DNA of 64,000 bases from Vasconcelosia minhoensis LEGE 07310 (lineage in GTDB: Bacteria; Cyanobacteriota; Cyanobacteriia; Phormidesmidales; Phormidesmidaceae), in contig NZ_JADEXG010000003.1 of the NCBI RefSeq assembly GCF_015207255.1, positions 1-64,000 on the forward strand, given 5' to 3'. Shown one piece after another: positions 46,180-53,899 of this stretch; within the stretch, counting starts at the first letter, position 1, and every line of letters starts with the position of its first letter. Position numbers and translations under genes: made by a program. The notes under the pieces were generated by a model, which did not search any database, was not told the DNA's origin, and worked only from the letters and a program-made list of their open reading frames with translations.

Positions 46180-46398
46180 ATGAGCAAGAGACCCAGTAAC
46201 ATCATTATAAAAGTTTTCATTTCTATTGCTGCTGTTTTTGGTTTTTTTGTTCTAGGAAACTGGCTGATTAAAATTCAGCGAAATGAAAATATTAGAGGTG
46301 ATGGCGTAGGCAATATCTCTCAAGAAAATTTTGAGATTGCCTCGCAGATCTTACCCTTTGAAATCCTTAAAGATGATTCTAGGCCCTTTGGGCTATAG
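46180..46398 (+). CDS. Small single-pass membrane protein
   Basis: A 72-residue protein from ATG 46180, with one N-terminal membrane helix (about 9-28, IIIKVFISIAAVFGFFVLGNW) and a soluble tail (GDGVGNISQENFEIASQILP). The codon use is AT-rich compared with truB. It lies in a gap between truB and a run of exported proteins. No family is recognised. GAGGATGAAGA upstream provides a plausible ribosome site. Confidence 0.55.
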   Translation: MSKRPSNIIIKVFISIAAVFGFFVLGNWLIKIQRNENIRGDGVGNISQENFEIASQILPFEILKDDSRPFGL

Positions 46399-46520
46399 CT
46401 ACAAAACTTAATCGGAAAAACAACTGATTATGTCTGCGGAAAGAGGCTTATTCAACTTTGGTTGAGATAAGTTTTGGGCATCAATAATCGTTTCTTTTCT
46501 AGACGAGGAGTCAACATTTG

Positions 46521-47156
46521 ATGAATTCGAATGCCATACTAAAACGTTTGGGTGCTGTGGGATTTGCCTTCAGTGGCTTTTGGTTAGCAGCCGTACCTCT
46601 AGCTAGGCCTGCGGCAGCTCAAACCAGTGAAGTCAACTGTCCTCAGATATTTTACAGGGAGCCTTTCACCAATCGAGTGAGTGCGCCCGCAGGCTGCCCA
46701 CCTACTGAGTATCAGAAACTTAGACAGAACTCCGAGGCAGATGACTTAGGCGATAGCGACCAGCCCAACACAGCTGAGGAGCTGCGGACTCCTTCACCAG
46801 CCTCAACGACAGTCCCTCCGCGACCTGAAGATCGAAGTCAGGCGATTGCTACGGTTTCGCTTCGAAACAATCAGCTAACCGTTTCACTTAATAATAATAC
46901 TGGTGCGACAGTAGTCTATGAAGTTGTGGGTAATACGCCTAGCAGAATGCTGATGGCTGATGAATCAATTATGCTTCAGGGTATTCCACTGCCAGCAACG
47001 ATTACCGTTACCCGCCAGGATGAAGGGCTGCTCGATGTAGCCGCTGAGAGCACACAGGCAGGAATGCTAGAGATTTCGCTCACTCCAGAGCCTGCTTTAG
47101 ACGATACCCAGGGCGTTATTCGAATTCGGGAAGACGGCCAGGTATTTACCAACTAA
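46521..47156 (+). CDS. Exported hypothetical protein
   Basis: A 212-residue protein; ATG 46521 is preferred to the TTG immediately upstream at 46518. It has a signal peptide (about 1-34, cleavage near AAA-QT), and the N-terminal mature part carries a Cys pair (VNCPQIFYRE, APAGCPPTEYQ). A Pro/Ser-rich linker leads to a small beta domain (ATVSLRNNQLTVSLNNNTG, YEVVGNTPSRMLMADES). It resembles short cyanobacterial secreted domains and has no catalytic motif. It stands 137 bases before the next lipoprotein gene on the same strand. Confidence 0.65.
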   Translation: MNSNAILKRLGAVGFAFSGFWLAAVPLARPAAAQTSEVNCPQIFYREPFTNRVSAPAGCPPTEYQKLRQNSEADDLGDSDQPNTAEELRTPSPASTTVPPRPEDRSQAIATVSLRNNQLTVSLNNNTGATVVYEVVGNTPSRMLMADESIMLQGIPLPATITVTRQDEGLLDVAAESTQAGMLEISLTPEPALDDTQGVIRIREDGQVFTN

Positions 47157-47292
47157 ACTTTGAATTCAACCTAACGATAGATTGGTTGGGTGCGAATAAT
47201 TGTCTACCGTATTGGGATATCTTTTTACGGACATCATTCCTCAGCGCTTGACTGCTATCAAAAACATTGAATTTGTGGAGATTACAACTAAA

Positions 47293-48093
47293 ATGATCGA
47301 CTTTCTATCACGCAAACGCCGATTGGCTGCTGGTCTAATGCTGGCTGCTTCAGTCACAGTCGTATCAGCCTGTGCTGAAACTCCAACGGCAGAAACCACG
47401 ACTGAGGAAGAGGCGGCTGAAAATGTCACCCAAGAGGAGCTATCCAGCGGTGCTGAAGGGCTAATAGGCGAGACCGTTTCAGTTCGCGGTGAAGTTGAAG
47501 AAATTATTGGAGAGGCTTCGTTCCTGTTTGAGGACGAAGCTTTTGGAGAAGAAAGTGTTCTGGTCATCAATGCGTCCGGTGAGGCATTAGTTCTACCCGA
47601 TCCGGGTGACAGCGAGGTCCAGGTGACTGGAGAAGTGCAGCAGCTCGTGATCGCTGATGTAGAGAGTGAATATGGGCTTGATCTGGATCCTGAACTGTAC
47701 GTTGATTATGAAGATCGTCCGGTCGTTATCGCCCAGTCTATTGCCCTCGCACCCGATCCGGGCGAGCTAACCAGTAATCCTGAGCTGTACTATAACCAGG
47801 TCATCGCCGTTACGGGTGAGATAGAAGAGGAGTATTCTCCAACCACCTTCTCTATCGATGAAGAAGAGTTGTTTGGTGATGAAGACCTGCTAGTCATCAG
47901 CCAGATGGCTGCACCACAGGCTCAAGATGGCGAAGAAGTTACCGTTACAGGTATTTTACGTCCCTACATCGCAGCAGAGTTTGAAAATGAGTACGACCTA
48001 GACTGGGATCTGTCAGTCCAAGAAGAGATTGAGGCGGAATATAGTGAAAAGCCCGTATTAGTGGCTGATGAAGTCTATCCGTCTGCAATGTAG
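47293..48093 (+). CDS. Two-repeat acidic lipoprotein
   Basis: A 266-residue lipoprotein. ATG 47293 gives a proper signal with lipobox VSAC (Cys27); the frame is open from 47200. The mature part is two homologous repeats, about 49-150 (ETVSVRGEVEEIIGEASF to DRPVVIAQ) and 158-261 (QVIAVTGEIEEEYSPTTFSI to EKPVLVADE). Each has an OB-like strand pattern ending in a conserved EYxLDLD/EYDLDWD segment. The net charge is strongly negative. A terminator at 48181 follows. A solute- or metal-binding role would be guesswork. Confidence 0.78.
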   Translation: MIDFLSRKRRLAAGLMLAASVTVVSACAETPTAETTTEEEAAENVTQEELSSGAEGLIGETVSVRGEVEEIIGEASFLFEDEAFGEESVLVINASGEALVLPDPGDSEVQVTGEVQQLVIADVESEYGLDLDPELYVDYEDRPVVIAQSIALAPDPGELTSNPELYYNQVIAVTGEIEEEYSPTTFSIDEEELFGDEDLLVISQMAAPQAQDGEEVTVTGILRPYIAAEFENEYDLDWDLSVQEEIEAEYSEKPVLVADEVYPSAM

Positions 48094-48180
48094 ATCTGCC
48101 ATGTAGATTAGTCTAAACCCATCCAGAACTAACAATGCATCGCAACCTTTAATTAACTTTAATTAAAAGGTTTGCAAAAC

Positions 48181-48212
48181 CAAGCAGGCCCGATTTTATT
48201 TAGGCCTGCTTG
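48181..48212 (+). terminator. Terminator after the two-repeat lipoprotein
   Basis: CAAGCAGGCC (48181-48190) pairs exactly with GGCCTGCTTG (48203-48212) around a 12-base loop containing ATTTTATTTA, 88 bases after the stop. An AAAA run precedes and ACTTCT follows. Confidence 0.65.
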
Positions 48213-48330
48213 ACTTCTGTATTGCTATCGCTCTATCAGCACCGTCAAGCGCCGCTAATTCTGGTGCTTGGGCATTAGGTTTTAGACCGACTAGAGTTAA
48301 TCGGGATGTTGATTAAAGCTACCCTACCAG

Positions 48331-48450
48331 TACAGCGAGCCAAACCGCACCGGAGACTATATCTGGTATATTTCCGACGTTAGCAAGTTCAAAGCGCACT
48401 ATCCTAGCTGGGACTCAAGGCGTAAACAAGCCGCATTAATCCTTGGCTGA
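48331..48450 (+). pseudogene. 3' remnant of an NAD-dependent epimerase
   Basis: A 39-codon open frame ends at TGA 48448 and reads [20 protein letters not shown] then KAHYPSWD. This is the C-terminal signature of CDP-paratose/tyvelose 2-epimerase-type SDR proteins (ENRIGDHICYISDLSKF and similar). No upstream part of such a gene exists in the window. It overlaps the last bases of the convergent deacetylase gene. It is therefore a truncated relic. Confidence 0.75.
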
Positions 48451-49155
48451 TTGCTGCTCGGCTAGCGTTGATAGGGTCACGACGTCATACCCCTGCGCCT
48501 GGAGGGCTGGCAGGATTTGCTTTAGGGTTTTGGCGGTGCGATCGCCCCTTCCTGGTCCATCGTGCAAAACGATAATGTCGCCCGGCCGTACCGAGCTGAG
48601 GATAAACTGGCTAGCGAACTGTGGCGAAGCGATATGGGTATCGTAGGGAAACACCGAACCCAATACCAGCTGCCGCCGCTGCCGACTGACCGTGGCCACC
48701 ATGCCCGGACTGTACCAGCCCATGCCCGGACGCAGCCAGCGAACGGGACCATAGTCGGCCAGGACCCGATCGGCCTCCAAGACAGCTGCCTCAAAGTCAG
48801 TGGCGGATAGGAGAATGCTGGCCTCATCTTCGGTCAGGTGGTTACCCAGCTCATGTCCAGCGGCTACCATGCGGGTCAGGTTTTGCTCACGCCCCGGCAC
48901 CCGCCGGCTGATGATAAAGAAGGTTGCCTTGGCGTCATAGCGGTCAAGCACGTCGAGGATTTCATCGGTTGCTTCACTGGGCGCGTCATCGATAGTCAGG
49001 GCCACGGCCTGAGCGTCGGTATCAATATAGTAAGTCGCTCCAGGGCCGACCCGACCAATCAGGTTGAGCAGCCAGCGTGGCTGAATCAGCAGGCCCACCA
49101 GAACCGTCATACCCAGACCGCTGAGAAGACCGAGCTTGAGTTTCCAGTGTTTCAT
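48436..49155 (-). CDS. NodB-type polysaccharide deacetylase, membrane anchored
   Basis: A 239-residue protein with an N-terminal membrane anchor (about 6-25) and a NodB/carbohydrate-esterase-4 fold (about 48-235). Motif 1 TIDD (Thr54-Asp57) is intact. Motif 2 reads [11 protein letters not shown], so the usual second zinc His is Asp110. Motif 3 is [11 protein letters not shown], and the C-terminal motif VLHDG is present. The changed zinc ligand is shared by some cyanobacterial relatives, so activity may be altered rather than lost. The likely substrate is an N-acetylated cell-surface polymer. Confidence 0.85.
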   Translation of the reverse strand: MKHWKLKLGLLSGLGMTVLVGLLIQPRWLLNLIGRVGPGATYYIDTDAQAVALTIDDAPSEATDEILDVLDRYDAKATFFIISRRVPGREQNLTRMVAAGHELGNHLTEDEASILLSATDFEAAVLEADRVLADYGPVRWLRPGMGWYSPGMVATVSRQRRQLVLGSVFPYDTHIASPQFASQFILSSVRPGDIIVLHDGPGRGDRTAKTLKQILPALQAQGYDVVTLSTLAEQQSAKD

Positions 49156-49288
49156 CAGCTGCTGAAGTTTTGGTACGATGCAGAGTGGCTTGAGTTTGAG
49201 TGACCCATAGATTCTAACCCTTCATCCCCTAGCCCCTTTTTCCACGCGAGGGGAGAAGGGAAGCCGGAACGGACAGACCGTTTCAAAG

Positions 49289-49313
49289 CCCCTCTCCCAG
49301 GGCGGGAGAGGGG
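49289..49313. repeat. Dispersed palindromic repeat (CCCTCTCCC type)
   Basis: CCCCTCTCCC-AGGGC-GGGAGAGGGG, followed by TTTGGGGTCAGGG, is the second copy of the family seen at 7177-7199. A partial inverted piece (CCCCTTTTTCCACGCGAGGGG) lies 60 bases before it. It occupies the spacer between the deacetylase and VOC genes. Confidence 0.75.
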
Positions 49314-49387
49314 TTTGGGGTCAGGGTCTAAGGGCTAAGGTTCCGGTCTACTCAAGCGCGTGCTAGCAGAACATCAGGACTTCCCCC

Positions 49388-50329
49388 ATGGCGCAGACTT
49401 CCCAAAACTCGGTTCAATCGGTTCAGGCGATTGGCCTGACGGTTTCGGACGCGGATCGGGCGATCGACTACTTCACCGGCGCGTTTACGTTTAAGGTCGA
49501 TTCAGACATCACGGTCAGCGGCGAAGAGGCCGACTACCTGTTCGGTGTGTTTGGCTCTAAGGTGCGGCTGGTGACGCTGCGGCTGGGTCAGGAGCAGATT
49601 CGCCTAATGCAGTTTCTCAGCCCCGCTGGTCAACCGGCCCCGACCGATACCCAAAGCAACGACCTGTGGTTTCAGCACTTTGCCATGATCGTCACCGACA
49701 TGGATAAAGCCTTCCAGCGGCTTCAGGACTACCCCTACGAGGCGATTTCGACGGAGCCTCAGACGCTGCCAGGCGGGATTCAGGCATTTAAGTTTAGGGA
49801 TTTTGACGGTCACGGGCTGGAGCTGCTGCTGTTTCCAGAGGGCATTGGCAGCGATCGCTGGCATCAGCCTACCGATGACCTCTTCCTCGGCATCGACCAT
49901 TCCGCTATCAGTATTTCTAGCACCCAGCAAAGCCTGGCCTTCTACAAAGATATCCTCGGCTTTGAGCTGGCGGGCGATACCCTGAATCAAGGCCCCACCC
50001 AGGGGCATCTCGACGGTCTGTTTGGGGCCAAGGTGATCGTTACCTCGCTGAGCCCGGCCCAGGGTGGCTTAGGCGTAGAGTTTCTCGACTATCTGACGCC
50101 CCCCGGCGGTCGTCCCGCGCCGCTGAGCCATCGGACAAACGACCTGATTCATATGCAGTACGAGTTCGTCGTCAGCGATATAGAAGCGACGGTTGAAGCA
50201 TTAGAAAAGGCCCAGGCTCAGTTCGTCTCGCCTAAAATCGTTGACCTTTCTGGGACGGAGCTGCCGTTTCAGAAAGCTGTGCTGCTGCAGGACCGCGATC
50301 GCCATGCCATCTTGCTGGTTCAAAATTAA
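49388..50329 (+). CDS. Two-domain VOC (glyoxalase/dioxygenase fold) protein
   Basis: A 313-residue protein of two VOC repeats (about 12-150 and 167-312). The first has VQAIGLTVSDADRAIDYFTG and FRDFDGHGLELLLFP, and the second IDHSAISISSTQQSLAFYKDIL and LLQDRDRHAILLVQ. Metal-ligand candidates are His and Glu residues in the paired FDGHGLEL and GVEF positions. The family includes glyoxalase I, extradiol dioxygenases and resistance proteins. It may bind a small metabolite; the reaction is not predictable. It starts at ATG 49388. Confidence 0.85.
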   Translation: MAQTSQNSVQSVQAIGLTVSDADRAIDYFTGAFTFKVDSDITVSGEEADYLFGVFGSKVRLVTLRLGQEQIRLMQFLSPAGQPAPTDTQSNDLWFQHFAMIVTDMDKAFQRLQDYPYEAISTEPQTLPGGIQAFKFRDFDGHGLELLLFPEGIGSDRWHQPTDDLFLGIDHSAISISSTQQSLAFYKDILGFELAGDTLNQGPTQGHLDGLFGAKVIVTSLSPAQGGLGVEFLDYLTPPGGRPAPLSHRTNDLIHMQYEFVVSDIEATVEALEKAQAQFVSPKIVDLSGTELPFQKAVLLQDRDRHAILLVQN

Positions 50330-50370
50330 GTAGGCGGATTGAATACCCTATTAAGGTTGCCTACCTCCGC

Positions 50371-51384
50371 ATGGCAAGGACATTGATGAAGGGCGAAAAA
50401 TTTTCCATAAAGCCGCAAGAGTCTGCATCGGACTTTATCCGTAAGTCCTATTTAGGGCTTGCTTTAGTAGGGCTTACGCTATTAACTCCATTTGCAGTGA
50501 ATAACCTCATGCATGGACGTTATTTCTTGGGGGTAGGTGCCTTTGCAATCATTGCTGTTCTTGCTTTTAATGCTTGGATGGTTGTCCGCTATAATCGCTA
50601 CTATACTCTCTTAACTTTTCTAGGGCTCGTGCCCGCTATACTTTTCTTTCTCAGCCTTTCCATGCTTAGGCAGGGAATGATCGGTGTATTGTGGGCCTAT
50701 CCGGCTGTATTATCATTTTATTTTATGCTGCCTGAGCGCAGAGCTTGGATAGCTAACCTAGCCCTGATTGTTATTGTTTTTCCTCTGGCATGGAACATCA
50801 TCGAGCAGGCTCTAGCGATGAGGCTGATAGCAACACTATCAATGGTAAGCATTTTTTCAGCTATCTTTATTCGAGCGATTACAGAGCAGCAGAATAAGCT
50901 GAAAACGCAGGCCGTTACCGACCCGCTCACGGGGCTTTTAAATCGGTCACTGCTGCATGGTAAGCTCGATTGGGCGGTTGCACAAAGTAAACGTACTGGC
51001 ATACCAATGACCCTCATTAGCTTTGACATTGACCACTTTAAGTCAATTAACGATACCTTTGGTCACGATGTGGGGGACAAAGTTTTGCGCAGCGTTAGTC
51101 ATGTATTTAAGCTGCGCTTTCGCCGTTCTGATAAGGTTTTCCGATTGGGCGGCGAGGAGTTTCTACTGCTGCTGTATGATACTAACATTGAGGACGGGAA
51201 GCAGGTCTCTGAGGAAATACGTCAGTCAATTGCGGCGCTCAAGCTTCTCCCTGATCAAGCTGTTACAGTGAGTACTGGCGTAGCTACCCTGCGGCCAGAA
51301 GAAGATTGGAAGCAGTGGATAAAACGTAGCGATGCCAATCTCTATCGTGCTAAAACGAGCGGACGCAACCGTACTGTAGCCTAA
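50371..51384 (+). CDS. Membrane diguanylate cyclase (GGDEF family)
   Basis: A 337-residue c-di-GMP synthase. Five or six hydrophobic helices (about 28-168) form an unrecognised MASE-like sensory region. The GGDEF domain follows (178-335), with TDPLTGLLNR, SFDIDHFKSINDTFGHDVGD, and the active-site loop GGEEF (260-264). An allosteric inhibitory site RxxD is present five residues before it (RRSD, 251-254), so product inhibition is likely. No EAL domain is present. Its codon use is more AT-rich than its neighbours. It would influence motility or biofilm choice. Confidence 0.92.
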   Translation: MARTLMKGEKFSIKPQESASDFIRKSYLGLALVGLTLLTPFAVNNLMHGRYFLGVGAFAIIAVLAFNAWMVVRYNRYYTLLTFLGLVPAILFFLSLSMLRQGMIGVLWAYPAVLSFYFMLPERRAWIANLALIVIVFPLAWNIIEQALAMRLIATLSMVSIFSAIFIRAITEQQNKLKTQAVTDPLTGLLNRSLLHGKLDWAVAQSKRTGIPMTLISFDIDHFKSINDTFGHDVGDKVLRSVSHVFKLRFRRSDKVFRLGGEEFLLLLYDTNIEDGKQVSEEIRQSIAALKLLPDQAVTVSTGVATLRPEEDWKQWIKRSDANLYRAKTSGRNRTVA

Positions 51385-51471
51385 TGTTGATCAACGCTCT
51401 TTCATAACAAAACTCGATTTTTAAGATCCGAATTGTTGCCAACAGTTTAGTCAACACAAACAAGTCTTTTT

Positions 51472-51945
51472 ATGGATGAGCTATTAGCCCTACTCTATCA
51501 GTCCTTTCCCGACGGTGTTACCGGAGTCACGCTGTTGCTTTTTCGAGTCGGGGTTGGCTTTCTGTTTGTTCTCCACGGCTATCCTAAGCTGAGACATCTC
51601 CAGCAGTGGGCTGACGCGCTCAAGGTGCCTACGCCGCTCTGCCTTCTGTCTGCGCTATCGATGTTTCTCGGCGGTATGGGGCTGATAGTCGGGCTGCTGA
51701 CGCCGCTGGCCAGCGGCTCAATTTTAATCTCAATGCTTTACGCCATTTTTCGCGAAATTGTCAAAGGCGATCCCTTCGTTGCCCCGGACCCCTATCTGCT
51801 AGAGGGCTACTATCAAGGTCCTGACGGTCAGCAGGGCGAACCACCCAGCTCGGAGAAAGCCTTCATGTTTAGCCTGATGCTGCTGCTAATTATCATCTTA
51901 GGCCCCGGCGCTTTTTCTTTGGACGCACTCATTCTTGATCGCTAA
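51472..51945 (+). CDS. DoxX-family membrane protein
   Basis: A 157-residue protein with four membrane helices (about 19-36, 52-74, 77-95, 131-150). The DoxX pattern is present: LLLFRVGVGFLFVLHGYPKL, then LGGMGLIVGLLTPLA. DoxX members occur in sulfur oxidation, oxidative stress (with SodA and others) and many unassigned membrane roles. It starts at ATG 51472, 87 bases after the diguanylate cyclase, and probably has its own promoter. The precise function is not known. Confidence 0.85.
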   Translation: MDELLALLYQSFPDGVTGVTLLLFRVGVGFLFVLHGYPKLRHLQQWADALKVPTPLCLLSALSMFLGGMGLIVGLLTPLASGSILISMLYAIFREIVKGDPFVAPDPYLLEGYYQGPDGQQGEPPSSEKAFMFSLMLLLIIILGPGAFSLDALILDR

Positions 51946-52047
51946 TTAGTATGCTGATTTAAAATCTGAGAAAAGCGTGAAAATCCCTATGGATGTTGAG
52001 TTCTTCGGGCTCATTTATCCTATACTTGCTCAAATTCATATTGAGTT

Positions 52048-52287
52048 ATGCCCAGACGTACAAACGATATGCCAAGACGCATTTTCACTGCGCTGACTGA
52101 GGAGCAGGAGGCATTGCTTCCTATGTATCGCGATAAGTGGCGGGCGATTCAAATATCTACTGAACCAATTGATCAAGACAAAGTTTCAGAGGCAATTAAA
52201 GCTGCATACGTAATTAGCGACTTTTCTGGCTCTTCTGGAGTTATGGTGATAAGTGAAGTTAATCAGAAAAGAAAGCTAACAGTCTAG
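52048..52287 (+). pseudogene. 5' fragment of a DUF6745-like gene
   Basis: ATG 52048 opens a 79-codon frame: RIFTALTEEQEALLPMYRDK, then KVSEAIKAAYVI. This is the N-terminal signature of much larger cyanobacterial DUF6745-type proteins (ALTPEQEALIPVYREKWRAI). The similarity is lost at about residue 56. The frame then runs into the end of the ISL3 transposase and stops at 52287. The rest of the gene is absent. Confidence 0.7.
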
Positions 52288-52905
52288 CTCGGAAATTATC
52301 AAAGCTAGAAAAGCCATAAGCCTTTCGTTTTATCAGCTTCAACCTATTGTTAATTCCTTCCATCACGCCGCTAGTGGTCTGATTCAGAAAGTAATTACAA
52401 ATGCCATCCAAATGATTCCGAATCGTCTTTAGGACATCACAATAGATAGGCCGAGCATTTTTTAGTCACCGCAAGAGGCTCGCTTGACCCTGCTTAACCG
52501 TGCGACAAGCTTCAAATATCTCTCTGAATTCTTCTTTCAGCTCATAGGCCGTTCTCAAACGCTTGGAATGGTTCAAAACGCGAGCTAGCTTAGTCTGCTC
52601 TTCCGGGTTCAAATCCACACCGTTTTTCACTAAGACCCGCTTGCTCCCTTTCAGCGTCATTTTCGTTTGTCTACGAATCTGATTGAGTTCTTCATTTACC
52701 GCTCTCATCACATGAAATCGGTCATAGACGAGCTTTGCTTTCGGAAAAACCACTTTGACCACTTTACCAAATCCACCCCACATATTGACACTGACTTCTG
52801 CCACCTGCTCTCTCAGCTCAATCGGTTGCTGCTTCAGAACCGCAATCATCTCTTCCTGGCTATGACTGTCAATCACTTCCAATAATTCGCTGCGCCTGGG
52901 CCACA
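52259..52905 (-). mobile_element. C-terminal half of an ISL3-family transposase, with an internal stop
   Basis: On the minus strand the frame from 52905 reads RRSELLEVIDSHSQEEMIAV, AEVSVNMWGGFGKVVKVVFP and LVYDRFHVMRAVNEELN, the ISL3 DDE core. TGA at 52468-52466 interrupts it, and the same frame resumes as IRNHLDGICNYFLN, TSGVMEGINNRLKLIKRKAY and GFSSFDNFRARLLAFFSD to the natural stop at 52259. The N-terminal half, with the zinc-binding and HTH domains and the first catalytic Asp, is missing. The element is inactive. Its upstream end joins a toxin remnant. Confidence 0.9.
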
Positions 52906-53058
52906 ATCAATCCGTAGTTCTGATACGCCTTGTCAGACTGATATGACGTCGCCTGGATTGCCCATCGATAAACGGCGAATGCGAATGTCTATACGCGCTT
53001 TTGCTTGACGATCGCGCAAGGATTCAAACCAATTAATGTAAGTCTTGGTCTGACGAAT
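52903..53058 (-). pseudogene. HigB-like (RelE/ParE superfamily) toxin remnant
   Basis: The minus-strand frame from 53058 reads IRQTKTYINWFESLRDRQAK then IDIRIRRLSMGNPGDV, the N-terminal half of 'addiction module killer' HigB-type toxins. It meets TGA at codon 42 (52935-52933) and continues as QGVSELRIDCGPG before ending at the transposase junction. The start codon and C-terminal strands are missing, and TAA precedes the frame. No antitoxin gene accompanies it. Confidence 0.8.
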
Positions 53059-53130
53059 TTAAAGTATGACTCAAGAGTATCCTACAGGATACGTAAAAGC
53101 CAAGAGAAATCATAAGATTTTCTTACTGGA

Positions 53131-53200
53131 TTGGGGCCAGTCCTGCGGTTGGTTCTAGAGCTGGCGGAGTAAGGCCCAGACGCGGGCCAGCGGGCCAAAG
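53131..53200. repeat. Diverged duplicate of an internal response-regulator segment
   Basis: This stretch (TACTGGATTGGGGCC, GGTTCTAGAGCTG, GCGGAGTAAGGCCC) matches 53501-53575 inside the neighbouring regulator gene in the same orientation, with several substitutions and small gaps. It lies just beyond the regulator's 3' end. On the minus strand it can still be read as LARVWALLRQ against LARVRALLRR in the gene. Confidence 0.75.
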
Positions 53201-53213
53201 GTAGTTCGGTCTA

Positions 53214-53894
53214 CTACTCCCCTGAAGGCGAGCCAAACCGGTAGCCTTTGCCATACACCGTATGAATCAGCGCCGAGCCCTGCTCAATCTTGCGGCGCAG
53301 CAGCCGCATTTGGGCGGCGAGGGCATTGCTGCTGGGCTTAGCTCCGCCCCAAACCGCATCGTAAATTTGCTGATGGGTCAGCAGCTGGTGGGGGTGCTGC
53401 ATTAGGTAGGCTAACAGCTGGGTTTCTTTTTCAGACAGCTCAATGGTGCGCTGGCGGCGCTGGGCGATTTGATTGACCTGGTCTAGGGTCAGATCTTCAT
53501 ACTGGATTGGGGCTGCCGCAGTCGGTTCTAGGGCTGACGGACGGCGGAGCAAGGCCCGCACCCGAGCCAGCAGTTCCCGCAGCTCAAAGGGTTTAACTAA
53601 GTAGTCATCGGCACCGGCATCAAGGCCGTCTACGCGGTCATCCAGGGTGTCTTTGGCCGTGAGAAAGAGGACGGGGGTGGTTTGGTGGCGCGATCGCAGT
53701 TCCCGACAGATCTCCAGCCCGCTCTCCCCTGGCAGCATCCAGTCCAAAATCAGCAGGTCATAGTCGCCATTCAGCGCTAGCTCGCAGCCCGCCTTGCCAT
53801 CGGCGGCCACATCCACCTTGTAGCCCTGCCGCTGCAGCAGTCGAGTTAAGGGCTCCGTCAGCTCTACCTCATCATCAACTAGGAGGATATGCAC
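53214..53894 (-). CDS. OmpR-family response regulator
   Basis: A 226-residue two-component regulator. The receiver domain (about 1-118) has the acidic pocket Asp7-Asp8, phospho-acceptor Asp51 (LLILDWMLPG), and Lys in YLVKPF. The OmpR winged-helix domain (about 130-222) ends with the usual HTVYGKGYRFG. It resembles the RppA-type regulators of cyanobacteria (photosystem and pigment gene control), but no RppB-like histidine kinase is adjacent, so I give no symbol. Only five bases separate it from the upstream bciB stop, so they are probably cotranscribed. A piece of the gene is duplicated just downstream. Confidence 0.92.
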   Translation of the reverse strand: MHILLVDDEVELTEPLTRLLQRQGYKVDVAADGKAGCELALNGDYDLLILDWMLPGESGLEICRELRSRHQTTPVLFLTAKDTLDDRVDGLDAGADDYLVKPFELRELLARVRALLRRPSALEPTAAAPIQYEDLTLDQVNQIAQRRQRTIELSEKETQLLAYLMQHPHQLLTHQQIYDAVWGGAKPSSNALAAQMRLLRRKIEQGSALIHTVYGKGYRFGSPSGE

Positions 53895-53899
53895 TGCGG

